Of a stretch of 64,000 nt of DNA, positions 10,985 through 21,402 are shown one piece after another. The stretch lies in contig CM055314.2 in the NCBI GenBank assembly GCA_029255685.2, positions 39,562,790 to 39,626,789 of the forward strand, read 5' to 3'. How positions within the stretch are numbered: the first letter of the stretch is position 1; every line of letters begins with the position of its first letter. The translations under genes and the position numbers were made by a program. Under the pieces are notes generated by a model. The model ran no database searches, was not told where the DNA came from, and saw only the letters and a list, made by a program, of their open reading frames with translations. Source of the stretch: Silene conica (Eukaryota; Streptophyta; Magnoliopsida; Caryophyllales; Caryophyllaceae).

Positions 10985-11261
10985 CTAAAAAAAGCAAAAG
11001 AAAAGGACCTCACAAGATGTACCTCCCCAAACCGAATGTCGGAGAGGGGAGGTTTGGGCTCTAACTCTAATCCTCTGGGTCGTACTCAGACCCACTAGCC
11101 TCCGCCTCCTCCTCCTCTTCAGATTCACAGCCCTCTCCTGATGTAGCTCCAGAGGCTTCCCCAGATCCATAGCCGCCCTCCGGATGGGTGTAGAAGGAGG
11201 GATGAGTCTAGGGACCTGTGGGGAGCTTGTTGAGCGAGGCATACTCCGAGTAAATCGGGAA

Positions 11262-12213
11262 TTAAAAGAGGGCGTCGTCCAAACTCTTCCTGTTAAATTG
11301 CCTGCAAAGATCTGCCACCATATGTGGGGTCGACCTGCTGTCATAAACATCCGGTATATCAATAATGGGTGGGGCAGTGAAGTTGGGAGGATAGCCCGTC
11401 CCCTGTGCAGCGTGTAAGGTACTGGGGTCGGCTCCTCTAGGGCCTCGGGAGGTCCCTCTCCTAAGTGGGAGGCGATAGAAAGGGAGGAGCGGTCTGGGCT
11501 CCCCTACTACGTTAGCAAAGGGCAGTAGGGGCGGGGCGGTAGTGATGGGGATGTGGTCACTAGTGTAGGTGTCGATCTTCCAACACTTATCACGATCAAC
11601 CCACTTCACGGACCTAACATAAACTAGGTCCATGTAGCGGGAGAGAGGAGTAATAGAGTCCTCAAAGCGGGGGAACTGCAAAACAAGGCGGTTAGCCAAA
11701 CGAGTGACTAACCCACCACAAACAATGGTGGTCAAAGAGGCCCCCTCCCCAACCGTCACAAAATGTGAGGCATTCAAATACGCTATGTAATAGAACAAAG
11801 ATCCCCTACGCCTCACATTGAGGAATCCCGCCAAAATAGAAAGTTCCATGTTCTTAACATTTTGGGATTCCTTCCGGCCAAAGACAGTGTTGGCCAACAT
11901 CCTAAGATAATACCGAAGGGCAGGCAAATGCACAGAGTTGCCCATCTTCTTCCCACCACGGGAGTTAGAAATACAAGAGCAGAAAACCATGTATGTATCA
12001 GTTGGGTCACCAGTACGACCCTCAACACTCAATCCTAAGTAACCTGCAAACTCATCTAATGTTAAAGCATAAGTTACATTAAACAGACGGAAAGAAATGC
12101 ACTTAAGATCCCTTCTCGCCTTCAAAGCTTCAACATCGAAGCAGAAAGACGAGAAAAACTCCAAGGTGAGGACGGGATAAGTAAACTCGTCAATGGTAAT
12201 GAGTCCCGAAAGA
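11262..12213 (-). pseudogene. Athila ORF downstream of integrase (ATHILA ORF-1 family-like), main part
   Basis: Minus-strand frame of about 317 residues with the wording of the plant 'Arabidopsis retrotransposon ORF-1' family: TLEFFSSFCFD, ISFRLFNVTYALTLDEFAGYLG, then a basic Arg/Pro-rich tail. Its function is unknown; in Athila elements the position after integrase is where an envelope-like gene has been proposed, but I see no signal peptide or clear membrane span here. Its N-terminal part lies at 16712-17029, on the other side of the inserted gypsy element. The frame is broken in the element. Confidence 0.7.
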
Positions 12214-12218
12214 CCCGT

Positions 12219-13295
12219 AAGACTATTCAAACTAGCTTTACAAGGAATAAAAGAAGATTCTAGAAGGTTCCGGAAGACTTTGGAACATCCTTGGATGATA
12301 CTTCCTAAAGGCTATATGAAGGAAGGTGTGTATGAAGCTTCCAAGGAAGAGGAGCTAGGGCACGAAGAGCCTAGGGACGCGCGCCTAGATGCACGGCCAT
12401 ACTAGGGTTTCGGCCATTAGGGTTTTGTTTTTTGTTTTGTTTATTTTATTTAAGTTAAGAATAAAATAAGATTAGGAAGTTATGTTTCCTAGTCTTAGTA
12501 GAATATGTATTAGGTTTCCTAATTGTAATAGGATTCATAAATCCTAAGTTAAGTAGGAGTCCTAGGAGAAGTAGGTTTCACAATTCTAGTAGAAATAGGA
12601 GTCCTAATTGTTGTAGGATTCATAGTTCTAGTAGGATAACGAATCCTAGTTGTTAAAGGATTCTTAATTATGTTAGGAGTAGGAGTCTTAATTATATTAG
12701 GTTTAGGAGTCTTAAATCCTAGTCAAACACTTTGTTTGAGCTTAAGTAGGATTAGGGTTTCCTAATGGGGACTAATTAAGGTATTCATATCTTAATTGGG
12801 ATAGGGTTTTACACGGTTATAAGGCCTATAAAAGGCAGCCGTTTCTTTCGTTTTTAGCATCGAATTTTGAAGTTGAATTATCAATAAAGATCATAAAGTT
12901 TCTGTGTGAGCTTTTGAGTGACATTAATTAAGTTTGCGAGCTTAGTTTTTGGGATCGACTTTGCGAGGTTGATTTGCAGGGTGTTAGCTAATTCCATCTT
13001 TTGCGAGAGAAGGTTGAAGTTACATCATCTATCCATCTACAATCCATCATCCATTGATCATCAAGATTTCGTCCATCATCCATTGATCACCAAAACCGTT
13101 CGTCCAAGCCTTGTTCCAAGTCTTGTTCGTTCATCACGTCGTTCATCATTGTTCATCGTTCATCATCCATCGTTCGTTCATTATTTGTGTTATTTCATCG
13201 AAGTTACTAATAAATTTTTTATCTATCTTAAGAAGTTTAATTCCGCTGCACTAATATTCTTAAGGAGGATCCATCTAAGCTAGAGATCCGCATCA
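12219..13295 (+). repeat. Left LTR of the gag-protease gypsy element
   Basis: Near-identical to 15617-16706. Contains a TATA box (TATAAAAGG, 12827-12835) and a poly(A) signal AATAAA (12883-12888), giving a compact promoter-to-processing arrangement. A stretch at about 12478-12760 is built of degenerate repeats of the type TAGGAnTCnTAA, in both directions. Near the end (13020-13170) a CATC/GTTC-rich simple repeat occurs. Ends CCGCATCA just before the primer site. Confidence 0.9.
12827..12835 (+). promoter_or_regulatory. TATA box in left LTR
   Basis: TATAAAAGG, a textbook TATA box, 48 bases before an AATAAA signal. The same pair recurs in the right LTR at 16226-16234 and 16281-16286. Position fits the U3/R boundary of the LTR. 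Confidence 0.75.
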
Positions 13296-13298
13296 ACT

Positions 13299-13310
13299 TG
13301 GTATCAGAGC
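13299..13310 (+). other. tRNA primer-binding site (initiator Met)
   Basis: TGGTATCAGAGC three bases after the left LTR, complementary to the 3' end of plant initiator methionine tRNA; sets the plus orientation of the element. Confidence 0.9.
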
Positions 13311-13333
13311 TTCGGCTCTTGGTTTAATTCTTA

Positions 13334-15085
13334 TTGAATAAATCTTGGGAAGAAGTAAAGATGGTAAGTTCAAGCGTGAATAGCGAAGCCACAAGTAAGC
13401 CGTGGGAAGCCGGCCAAGAGGAGATCAACGCCCAAATAAATCAAATGAATTATGTTCTTAAAAACATCGCATCTATGTTGAACAAGAAGGGGCTGAAAGT
13501 TGGAGAAGATGACGCTTCATCTAGGGCAAGCGACGGCGAGGAGGACGTTCCAAAACGCCAAGCATACAACAAGCAAGATGATGATTGTGGTCTTAAACTA
13601 GACATTCCCGAGTTCAAAGGAGACCTAGATCCCGAAGAGTTTCTTGATTGGATACGACAAACGGAGAGAGTTTTCGAGTACAAGGAGTATGATGATAAGA
13701 AACAATTCAAGTTGGCTATTCTCAAGCTAACTAAATATGCATCTCTATGGTACGAGAACCTCAAGAAACAACGGAAGCGCAATGGTAAGTCTAAACTAAA
13801 TTCTTGGGTTAAATTAAAGAAGCATCTTATGAAACGATTCTTGCCTAAAGATTATAATCAAGAAAATTATCTTAAGTTGCAAACCCTAACTCAAGGAGGG
13901 ATGTCCGTGAATGATTACATAAAAGAATTTGAGAGGATGTCCATAGTTTGTGACCTAGAGGAGAAGGAAGAACTTAGAGTGGCTAGGTTTATCAAAGGTT
14001 TAACACCAACCCTATCATCTAGCGTCGAAGTTCAAAATTATGATGGGTTTAATGATGTATGTCGTATAGCCCTAAAGATCGAAAAACACAACAAGAGTCG
14101 TAGGAGCTACATACCGTCGAGAGGTCAAACCCAAGGGGAGGGTTCGAATAACCCAACAGTCCCAACCAAACCCAAAGAGTCGGTTGAGGACGAGTCGAAG
14201 GATAAGGGGAAGGGTGTTGTGGTTGAGTCTAAGGGGAATCCTATGCGGAGGTGTTTTAAGTGTCAAGGGTACGGTCATATAGCCCATGAGTGCCCACAAA
14301 AGAGAGCTCTAACCATCCAAGAACTACAAGACCTAATTCCGAACTTTGTAGTACCCGAAGTGGAATCGAGGGGCGCAAAATTCGAGGCTGAAACGGGGAC
14401 GGTTGACGTGGAGCCGGAGAGTGAGAGTGAAGGAGAGTGTTTGGTCATTAGGAGTCTTCACATTGAAGCGACTAGCGAAGAGGCCGAGCAAAGGGAGAAG
14501 TTGTTCCATACTCGATGTAAGATTGGGGGAAAGAAGTGTGATCTAATAGTGGATAGCGGTTCATGTACTAACGTGGTTGCAAAGGGGTTAGTGGATGAAT
14601 TAGGGTTAGTCACTAGGGTTAGATCGAAACCCTACAAATTGCATTGGTTGGATGGAGACAAGGGAGTGAGTGTACGAGACAAAGCATTGGTGGGTTTGAG
14701 TCTAGGTCCGTATCAAGATGAGGTGTGGTGCGATGTAGTGCCTATGAGCGCGTGCCATGTACTATTGGGCAGGCCGTGGCAATACGATCGTGATGTTACA
14801 CACGATGGGAGGTTAAACATTTATCGAGTTGTTAAGGATAAGGTTACCTACAATCTAAAACCTATGACAACTACAAAAACCAAAGACTCCCAATATGAGA
14901 AGGAAAGCTTATTCATAACCCTAGGAGAGTACATGGAGGGCCGTGTGCGTGAGGGCCAAGAATGGAGGGAGGATGAAGAGGTTAGGAGGGGGTTAGACGG
15001 AGAGGTGCATGATGAGGGAGTTGATCATGGTGAGGCCGAGAGTCTTGGAGGAGATGAGGGGCGTGTACCAAAGGGAGACAAGTAG
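13334..15085 (+). CDS. Gypsy gag-protease polyprotein, 583 residues
   Basis: Open frame starting at ATG 13334; a second in-frame ATG at 13361 is equally possible. Domains in order: N-terminal region with a short coiled-coil-like stretch (about 20-50), retrotransposon gag domain (about 85-250: IPEFKGDLDPEEFLDWI.., ASLWYENL, F..LT..L), a CCHC zinc knuckle (RCFKCQGYGHIAHEC, about 310), an aspartic protease (LIVDSGSCTNVV, near 410, and LLGRPWQYD near 485), then a charged tail rich in Glu/Gly/Asp. The protease wording and the lineage are typical of Ty3/gypsy elements. The frame ends after protease; no RT follows. Role: particle formation and self-processing. Confidence 0.92.
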   Translation: MNKSWEEVKMVSSSVNSEATSKPWEAGQEEINAQINQMNYVLKNIASMLNKKGLKVGEDDASSRASDGEEDVPKRQAYNKQDDDCGLKLDIPEFKGDLDPEEFLDWIRQTERVFEYKEYDDKKQFKLAILKLTKYASLWYENLKKQRKRNGKSKLNSWVKLKKHLMKRFLPKDYNQENYLKLQTLTQGGMSVNDYIKEFERMSIVCDLEEKEELRVARFIKGLTPTLSSSVEVQNYDGFNDVCRIALKIEKHNKSRRSYIPSRGQTQGEGSNNPTVPTKPKESVEDESKDKGKGVVVESKGNPMRRCFKCQGYGHIAHECPQKRALTIQELQDLIPNFVVPEVESRGAKFEAETGTVDVEPESESEGECLVIRSLHIEATSEEAEQREKLFHTRCKIGGKKCDLIVDSGSCTNVVAKGLVDELGLVTRVRSKPYKLHWLDGDKGVSVRDKALVGLSLGPYQDEVWCDVVPMSACHVLLGRPWQYDRDVTHDGRLNIYRVVKDKVTYNLKPMTTTKTKDSQYEKESLFITLGEYMEGRVREGQEWREDEEVRRGLDGEVHDEGVDHGEAESLGGDEGRVPKGDK

Positions 15086-15088
15086 TCC

Positions 15089-15445
15089 GTGGTTGCGACT
15101 ATGGGTGAAGAGCTCGTTGGTGTCGGTCCTAGTCTAGGTCAAGTGGCAAATGCCGTGGGTCAAGACGAGGTAGAAGTTGTGCACAAGGAGGAGTGTGGCG
15201 TGAGCACGGAAGTTGGCAACCCTAATTGGAAGCTAGGTGGAAATTCTATCAACAATAAGGACGTTACTACTTCAAATCCTACAAGGAGTAGGACTAATGT
15301 TACTATAAAACCTATGCTTTACAACTTATTATTGCAAGGATCTTGGAATAAAGTGAGGGACAAGAGGGAGAACGAGAGCGAGCCAAGGAAAGAGCAAGGG
15401 GTTCGAGTTCAAGCTAGTTGTTTAAGCCAATGGAACCAAGGTTAA
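15089..15445 (+). CDS. Small frame after gag-protease, function unknown
   Basis: A 118-residue frame starting four bases after the gag-protease stop, in a different frame. Composition is Gly/Glu/Val-rich with no recognised motif. It may only be the remnant of spacer sequence that once led into pol, or chance. Weak case for a real protein. Confidence 0.25.
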   Translation: MVATMGEELVGVGPSLGQVANAVGQDEVEVVHKEECGVSTEVGNPNWKLGGNSINNKDVTTSNPTRSRTNVTIKPMLYNLLLQGSWNKVRDKRENESEPRKEQGVRVQASCLSQWNQG

Positions 15446-15521
15446 TTCGTGAAGCAACATGGTGGAGTGGGAATGGTTCGACCAAGAATAGCACGAGACA
15501 AAATTTGAGGTCAACTTTTTC

Positions 15522-15536
15522 AAAAGAAGGAGAGTA
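15522..15536 (+). other. Polypurine tract of the gag-protease gypsy element
   Basis: Purine-rich run AAAAGAAGGAGAGTA immediately before the TG of the right LTR, the expected primer for second-strand synthesis. Confidence 0.8.
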
Positions 15537-16706
15537 TGATGCGGGTGCATGCTCAAACTTTCCTAAAGATAAGTCAAAGTCAAGGTTCACACCAAACGGG
15601 TTCGATCATGGATCCGTAAGACTATTCAAACTAGCTTTACAAGGAATAAAAGAAGATTCTCGAAGGTTCCGAAAGACTTTGGAACATCCTTCGATGATAC
15701 TTCCTAAAGGCTATATGAAGGAAGGTGTGTATGAAGCTTCCAAGGAAGAGGAGCTAGGGCACGAAGAGCCTAGGGACGCGCGCCTAGATGCACGGCCACA
15801 CTAGGGTTTCGGGCATTAGGGTTTTGTTTTTTGTTTTGTTTATTTTATTTAAGTTAAGAATAAAATAAGATTAGGAAGTTATGTTTCCTAGTCTTAATAG
15901 AATATGTATTAGGTTTCCTAATTGTAATAGGATTCATAAATCCTAAGTTAAGTAGGAGTCCTAGGAGAAGTAGGTTTCACAATTCTAGTAGAAATAGGAG
16001 TCCTAATTGTTGTAGGATTCATAGTTCTAGTAGGATAACGAATCCTAGTTGTTAAAGGATTCTTAATTATGTTAGGAGTAGGAGTCTTAATTATATTAGG
16101 TTTAGGAGTCTTAAATCCTAGTCAAACACTTTGTTTGAGCTTAAGTAGGATTAGGGTTCCCTAATGGGGACTAATTAAGGTATTCATATCTTAATTGGGG
16201 TAGGGTTTTACACGGTTATAAGGCCTATAAAAGGCAGCCGCTCTTTCGTTTTTAGCATCGAATTTTGAAGTTGAATTATCAATAAAGATCATAAAGTTTC
16301 TGTGTGAGCTTTTGAGTGACATTAATTAAGTTTGCGAGCTTAGTTTTTGGGATCGACTTTGCGAGGTTGATTTGCAGGGTGTTAGCTAATTCCGTCTTTT
16401 GCGAGAGAAGGTTGAAGTTACATCATCTATCCATCTACAATCCATCATCCATTGATCATCAAGATTTCGTCCATCATCCATTGATCACCAAAACCGTTCG
16501 TCCAAGCCTTGTTCCAAGTCTTGTTCGTTCATCACGTCGTTCATCATTGTTCATCGTTCATCATCATCGTTCATCATCCATCGTTCGTTCATTATTTGTG
16601 TTATTTCATCGAAGTTACTAATAAATTTGTTATCTATCTTAAGAAGTGTAATTCCGCTGCACTAATATTCTTAAGGAGGATCCATCTAAGCTAGAGATCC
16701 GCATCA
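15537..16706 (+). repeat. Right LTR of the gag-protease gypsy element (1170 bp)
   Basis: Starts TGATGCGG and ends CCGCATCA, an exact 8 bp inverted terminus. TATA box at 16226-16234 and AATAAA at 16281-16286. Followed by the target repeat CCCGT (16707-16711). Confidence 0.9.
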
Positions 16707-16711
16707 CCCGT

Positions 16712-17029
16712 ACCATTGAGTAAGTCTACTACATTCCTGTAGCACCCCAACTCAATGGGTGTAGGCTCATGCAGAAATCGATTTGCTGTCACGTGACACG
16801 TAGTCGACAAATGAAAAAATCGGGCCCTTTGGGCCGGAGTTTGAAAAACAACGTGCGGATAGTCCGGTAGACTATCCGTGCTTTGTACCGCCATCGCTCT
16901 TGAACTGCTCGCTTGTCCCCTTGAACTGCTCGCCTCGGAGGTGCAAGACCTTTGTTTCCTCGAAATCGTCCGAACATTTTGAATCTGCAAAATTCGCAGC
17001 AAAACTCTTAATAGTTGGATTCTCTCCAA
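16712..17029 (-). pseudogene. Athila ORF downstream of integrase, N-terminal part
   Basis: Minus-strand segment with Ser/Arg-rich start, then VVFQTPAQRARFF, a Thr/His stretch and PTPIELGCYRNVVDLLN. It belongs with 11262-12213; the gag-protease gypsy element sits between them, flanked by CCCGT. I do not recognise a known fold; a relation to the plant Athila ORF-1 family is inferred from the second part. Confidence 0.6.
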
Positions 17030-17929
17030 AATTAACCAAGGTTATTAAAACAAAACGCAGCCAAATAATGAACAGAAAGTTCCTGTAATAGTAATAGTGG
17101 TCGACCAACCACTCTTCGTGGCCGACCGACCGACTATCGGTAGATGCAGAGTTTCTGGAAAAGTCGACCGGTCGACCGACTTAAACTACAGATCGGTCGA
17201 CCTGTCGCGGCGACATTCTGGGAGGACTTCGCAAAAAGCAGAGGTTTTCAGACAACAAAAGGGAAAGAGAGCAAAAGAAACCCTAATCAACTACAAAAAG
17301 GGGTAGAAAAACCAGATCTAAAAACAACAAACTAAAAGTAGAACAACCTACAACTAAAACACATTCTTAATTCAGAGAGAATTCGAAATAAGAGGATGTT
17401 CACTAAGAAACCAAAAAGGAGAAGCTAAAACTGGAAAAGGAAGCAAAGAACTAAAAAAGACATACTTTTGATTGGGAAAGTTGAGAGATTGAGCAAAGCA
17501 TTAAGTTGAATGAGGGAGAGAAATAGCTAGGGTTTATGTCGAAGAGAGGGGGGTGTTGTTCTGATTTTTGAAGAATGAAAAAAAGGTGTTCTCAAATTTA
17601 AAATTTAAGTACTTCAGTTTTTTCGACACCTGGTCGATCGACCAACAAGTTCGGTCGGTCGACCAGTCCCCAATTACCTCAATATTTCCAGTAGCCTGTT
17701 TTGTGAAAATATTTGGTCGGTCGACCTAGGTACTAGGTTGGTCAACCCGAATTAATGGTACGTCTTTCTAATTTCCAGCTCAAGCTTAAAATTCCCGTCA
17801 AAAGTATAAAGAACGGAAAAGAAACGACTAAAACTAAGAAAAAACTACAAAACAAGGAAAGCACAAACTACCACACGGGTTGCCTCCCGGTTAGCGCTGG
17901 TTTAAGAGGTCCCACACGACCTTTTTACC
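17030..17929 (-). other. Athila-1 spacer between integrase and downstream ORF, with GTCGAC palindrome clusters
   Basis: No gene seen. Two clusters of GGTCGACC/GTCGACCGAC-type palindromes at about 17097-17216 and 17630-17755. Near 17875-17895 the element strand reads CGGGAGGCAACCCG, a short hairpin characteristic of the region just after integrase in plant Athila elements. Otherwise A-rich. Confidence 0.6.
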
Positions 17930-18961
17930 TCACTCTAAAGCATCCAATAATGGATCAAAGTACAAGACTTCAACCTTCCCAACAAACTCATCTGCTCTAT
18001 GGAAGTGCTTCACGTACTGGCCATTAACTTTGAACCTCTCTCCAGCTGAGGTTTCCAACTCAATTGACCCAAACTTCGAGACCACGGTGATGGTGTAAAG
18101 TCCACTCCACCTGGATTTCAGCTTACTAGGAAATAAACGGATACGAGCATTAAATAGCAATACCTTATCACCTACCTGAAAGTCACGCTTGATGATCCTC
18201 TTGTCATGCCAACGCTTGGTTTTCTCTTTGTAAATTTTTGCATGGTCATAGGCCAGCAGCCTAAATTCTTCCAGCTCATTCAACTGTGACAAACGTTTCT
18301 CACGAGAAAGTTTAGGGTCTAAAATAAGATCACATATAGCCCACCAAGACTTGCGTTCTAACTCGACTGGTAAATGACAAGTTTTACCATAGATTAACCG
18401 GAATGGTGACATTCCGATTGGAGTTTTGAACGCAGTTCTATTGGCCCATAAAACATCATCCAATTTTAGACTCCAATCCTTTCGAGACTTAGAAGCAACT
18501 TTAGCTAAGGTCTCCTTGAGTTCTCTATTAGAGATCTCAACTTGACCACTAGTCTGACGGTGATAAGCTAGACCCCTACGATGTTGGACACCGAATTTAG
18601 TTAGCAAAGCACTCAATTGTTTCTCTTTAAAATGCATCCCCCCATCACTAATGACAACCCTAGGGACGCCAAAACGAGGAAAAATGATTTTCTTGAACAG
18701 CTTTATCACAGCTTTAGCATCACAATGGGGAGTAGCAATAGCTTCTACCCATTTAGACACATAATCAACGGCGACAAGAATATACCTGTTACCTTGACTG
18801 CTTGGGAATGGTCCTTGATAATCAATGCCCCAGACATCGAAAATCTCGACCTCTAAAATACCAACCTGTGGGATTTCATGTGTTTTCAAAACGTTCCCTG
18901 ACCTTTGACAAGCATCACAACTATTCACAAAATTCCTACTATTAGCATGTAAAGTAGGCAA
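17930..18961 (-). pseudogene. Athila-1 integrase core and C-terminal part
   Basis: Minus-strand frame with integrase zinc-finger cysteines (CDACQRSG), the catalytic core ([11 protein letters not shown] with the first Asp, VISDGGMHF with the second Asp, and the [16 protein letters not shown] segment holding the Glu) and the [31 protein letters not shown] block diagnostic of plant Athila/Tat integrases. C-terminal part has [14 protein letters not shown] and [11 protein letters not shown]. Integrates the cDNA into host DNA. The surrounding pol is broken. Confidence 0.9.
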
Positions 18962-19350
18962 TTAAAATCCAGACTGCAATACCTTGGCCACGTCCGAGAT
19001 GGACCTTGTTGACCACCATAGGCAGAAGAGTGGCATGCTTCCAGAATATCCTTCACCTCGCACTGGGGAACACATCTCCGGATAATTCCAACTACGCATT
19101 CTTTAAAAACATAGGGGTCATCCCAACAGTACTGCTTTGCATCAAATGCAAATCTCTTCTTCTGCTGCCATGAAAGCTCAGGTGGGATTTTACCTGTCAC
19201 AGCAAAATTAGCAAAATCAGCATACGAAGGAAGGGGATAAGAACCTGAACTATTAATGATTAGCAAAATCTCATCAGGAAAAGAATCATCAATAGGTAAA
19301 GGATCTTCCCTATCAGTCAGCTGTAGGCGCGATAAATGGTCAGCTACCAC
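18925..19350 (-). pseudogene. Athila-1 RNase H end to integrase N-terminus
   Basis: Frame beginning with VADHLSRLQ, the usual end of Ty3/gypsy RNase H, then the linker and the segment that holds the integrase His-His part (ILEACHSSAYGG) and the YCWDDPYVFKEC wording of Athila. Part of one pol polyprotein with the neighbouring pieces. Confidence 0.85.
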
Positions 19351-19925
19351 ATTTTCTGCCCCTTATTATCTTTGATCTCCAAGTCAAACTCCTGCAAAAG
19401 GAGTATCCACCTCAAAAGCCTCGGCTTTGAATCTTTCTTCAGGAAGAGGGCCTTTAAAGCTGCATGGTCAGTATAAACAATAACCTTAGAACCTACCAAA
19501 TAAGAGCGAAATTTCTCTAAGGCAAAGACTACAGCTAGAAGCTCCTTCTCTATGGTGAAATATTTTACTTGAGCCTCATCCAGAGTTCGGCTCGCATAGT
19601 AGATGGCATCCAATGCCTTATTCTTCCTCTGACCTAGCACAACACCCACAGCATAGTCACTAGCCTCACACATGATCTCAAATGGGAGATCCCAATCAGG
19701 TGGCTGAATGATAGGTGCTGAAATGAGAGCTTCTTTCAACCTATTAAAAGCTAAAAGACACTCATCAGTGAACTCAAAGACAACATCCTTAAGGAGCAAC
19801 TGTGTAAGTGGTTTAGAAATCTTAGAGAAGTCCATAATGAAACGCCGGTAGAAACCTGCGTGACCAAGGAAACATCTCACCCCCTTAACATTCATAGGAG
19901 GGGGCAATTGCTCAATCACTTGCAC
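19344..19925 (-). pseudogene. Athila-1 RT C-terminus and RNase H
   Basis: [21 protein letters not shown] (RT thumb/connection), then the RNase H domain with [53 protein letters not shown] and [10 protein letters not shown]: the acidic residues of the active site are in view. The fragment is cut at 19946 by the chromovirus; RT continues at 31827. Confidence 0.88.
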
Positions 19926-20116
19926 CTTTGTTTTATCAACATGAATTGTAACACCCCCATTTATTTAAGGGTCTGTACTAGGACTCCCCAGATAAATAAG
20001 GGTGTTACCCTCTCGGTTTCCCGAGACAGTAGATACAAAGGAAAGATAAACGATACTTTATTTATAAGTTAAACTCCATAACATGTTCTTACAACTGTAT
20101 CAAAACTGTCTTATGA

Positions 20117-21158
20117 TCATCCCCACTGCAGTCATTCTGAAAATAGAGATTATCTGTAGAAACTATTTGTGGGATGGAGGGATTGAATACATGAGAACCC
20201 CACCTGTGGCTTGGAGTAAAATCTGTACAAGCTATAGGGAAGGGGGACTGGGTCTTAAGAATGAAAAGCATTGGAATAAGGCTGCTATTGGCAAACTGGT
20301 ATGGTGGATACACTGTCATCCTACCAAATTATGGGTGCAATGGATCCAACATAACTATCTGAAAGGGGTGGACTGGATTAGCTATCAACCACCAAAGGAT
20401 GCTAGTTGGACTTAGAAAAAGATATGTAAGGTGAAAACAGTCTTGCAGAATGCATATGTACAGGCTGAGTGGCAAAACATACCTGGCAGGCAATACAGTA
20501 TACAGAAAGGATATCAATGACTCATGACAGACTTCCCAAGGGTGAACTGGTACTCCTACACTTGGAACAAATGGATAATACCCAAGCATGTCTTCATTAA
20601 TTGGCTGAACCATCACAAAGGGCTGGTAACCAGAGATAAATTGAAGAATTAGGGTCTGATTCAGGAAGATGACTGCTGCATATGTGGGCAGGAACTTGAG
20701 AATATTCAGCATCTGTTTTTTCAATGTCAGGATTCTTCACAGGTGCTCAAGCTCATATCAGAGTGGACAGGCATATCAATCCCTCAAGCAGATGTTTTGC
20801 AATTGAGGCAATCAAAGAGATATTCCAGACTAAAGGCAGGGGTGCTGGATAGTATACTCAATGCAACAGTGTACGCTATGTGGAGGCAAAGAAACAAGAG
20901 TAGAATAGAGGGAGTACTGATTACTCCTGTGAATTGTGTAAAAACTATAAAGCAAGAAATCCTTTTCAGAATTACAATCAAGAGGAAGGGGAGACTTACA
21001 GATAGAGATACGAGCTCGCTGGAATACTTACATAGGACATAATCTTCTTTTGTTGGTTTTTTGGTGGCAAATGGCTTATGTAATGTATGAATAATCTATG
21101 ATGTGAATGGCACTAATCTGATTCTAATAAAAATTTTACATTTTCCCAAAAAAAAAAT
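20117..21158 (+). pseudogene. 5'-truncated LINE with RT C-terminal and zinc-binding domain, poly(A) tail
   Basis: Plus-strand fragment of a plant L1-type ORF2 tail: NYLWDGG, WSKICTSYREGGLGLKN, AIGKLVWWI, then the reverse-transcriptase zinc-binding domain (CCICGQELENIQHLFFQC, near 20680) and WRQRNKSR. The frame has three in-frame stops (at about 20414, 20518 and 20649) and ends near 21040; a 3' untranslated stretch and an A-run (21148-21157) follow. Target duplication TGTCTTATGA (20107-20116) against TGTTTTATGA (21159-21168), one mismatch. Only about 1 kb of the ~6 kb LINE was copied, the usual 5' truncation. It landed in the chromovirus LTR after that LTR existed, since the other LTR has the empty site. 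Confidence 0.92.
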
Positions 21159-21402
21159 TGTTTTATGAAATTAAAGTACAACTCATGATAAACTGACTAT
21201 GGTGATCTAGACTCTAGTCTGGTCCGGATCCAAGCTCTCTCTTCCCATAGCTTCCCATAGTCTCAGCCACCTGTCAATCTGCTCCCCAATAATTTAGTTC
21301 ATCACAGGTGATCACGAATACACAGGGTCAACCACGAGGTTGAGTAGAGGAAAAATAAACAAACGAACAATATTATATATATAGGGATTCAATCATCCCT
21401 TC

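Larger units (their letters stand above)
12219..16706 (+). mobile_element. Non-autonomous Ty3/gypsy element with gag-protease only (TR-GAG-like)
   Basis: Plus-strand element with two LTRs (12219-13295, 15537-16706), primer site, one long frame of gag plus protease, a small second frame, a polypurine tract and target duplication CCCGT at 12214-12218 and 16707-16711. There is no RT, RNase H or integrase and only about 2.2 kb between the LTRs, so it must have used proteins of a relative. By eye the LTRs differ by only one or two bases per hundred, so it is young. It lies inside the Athila-1 frame downstream of integrase. The coding frame looks whole. Confidence 0.9.
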
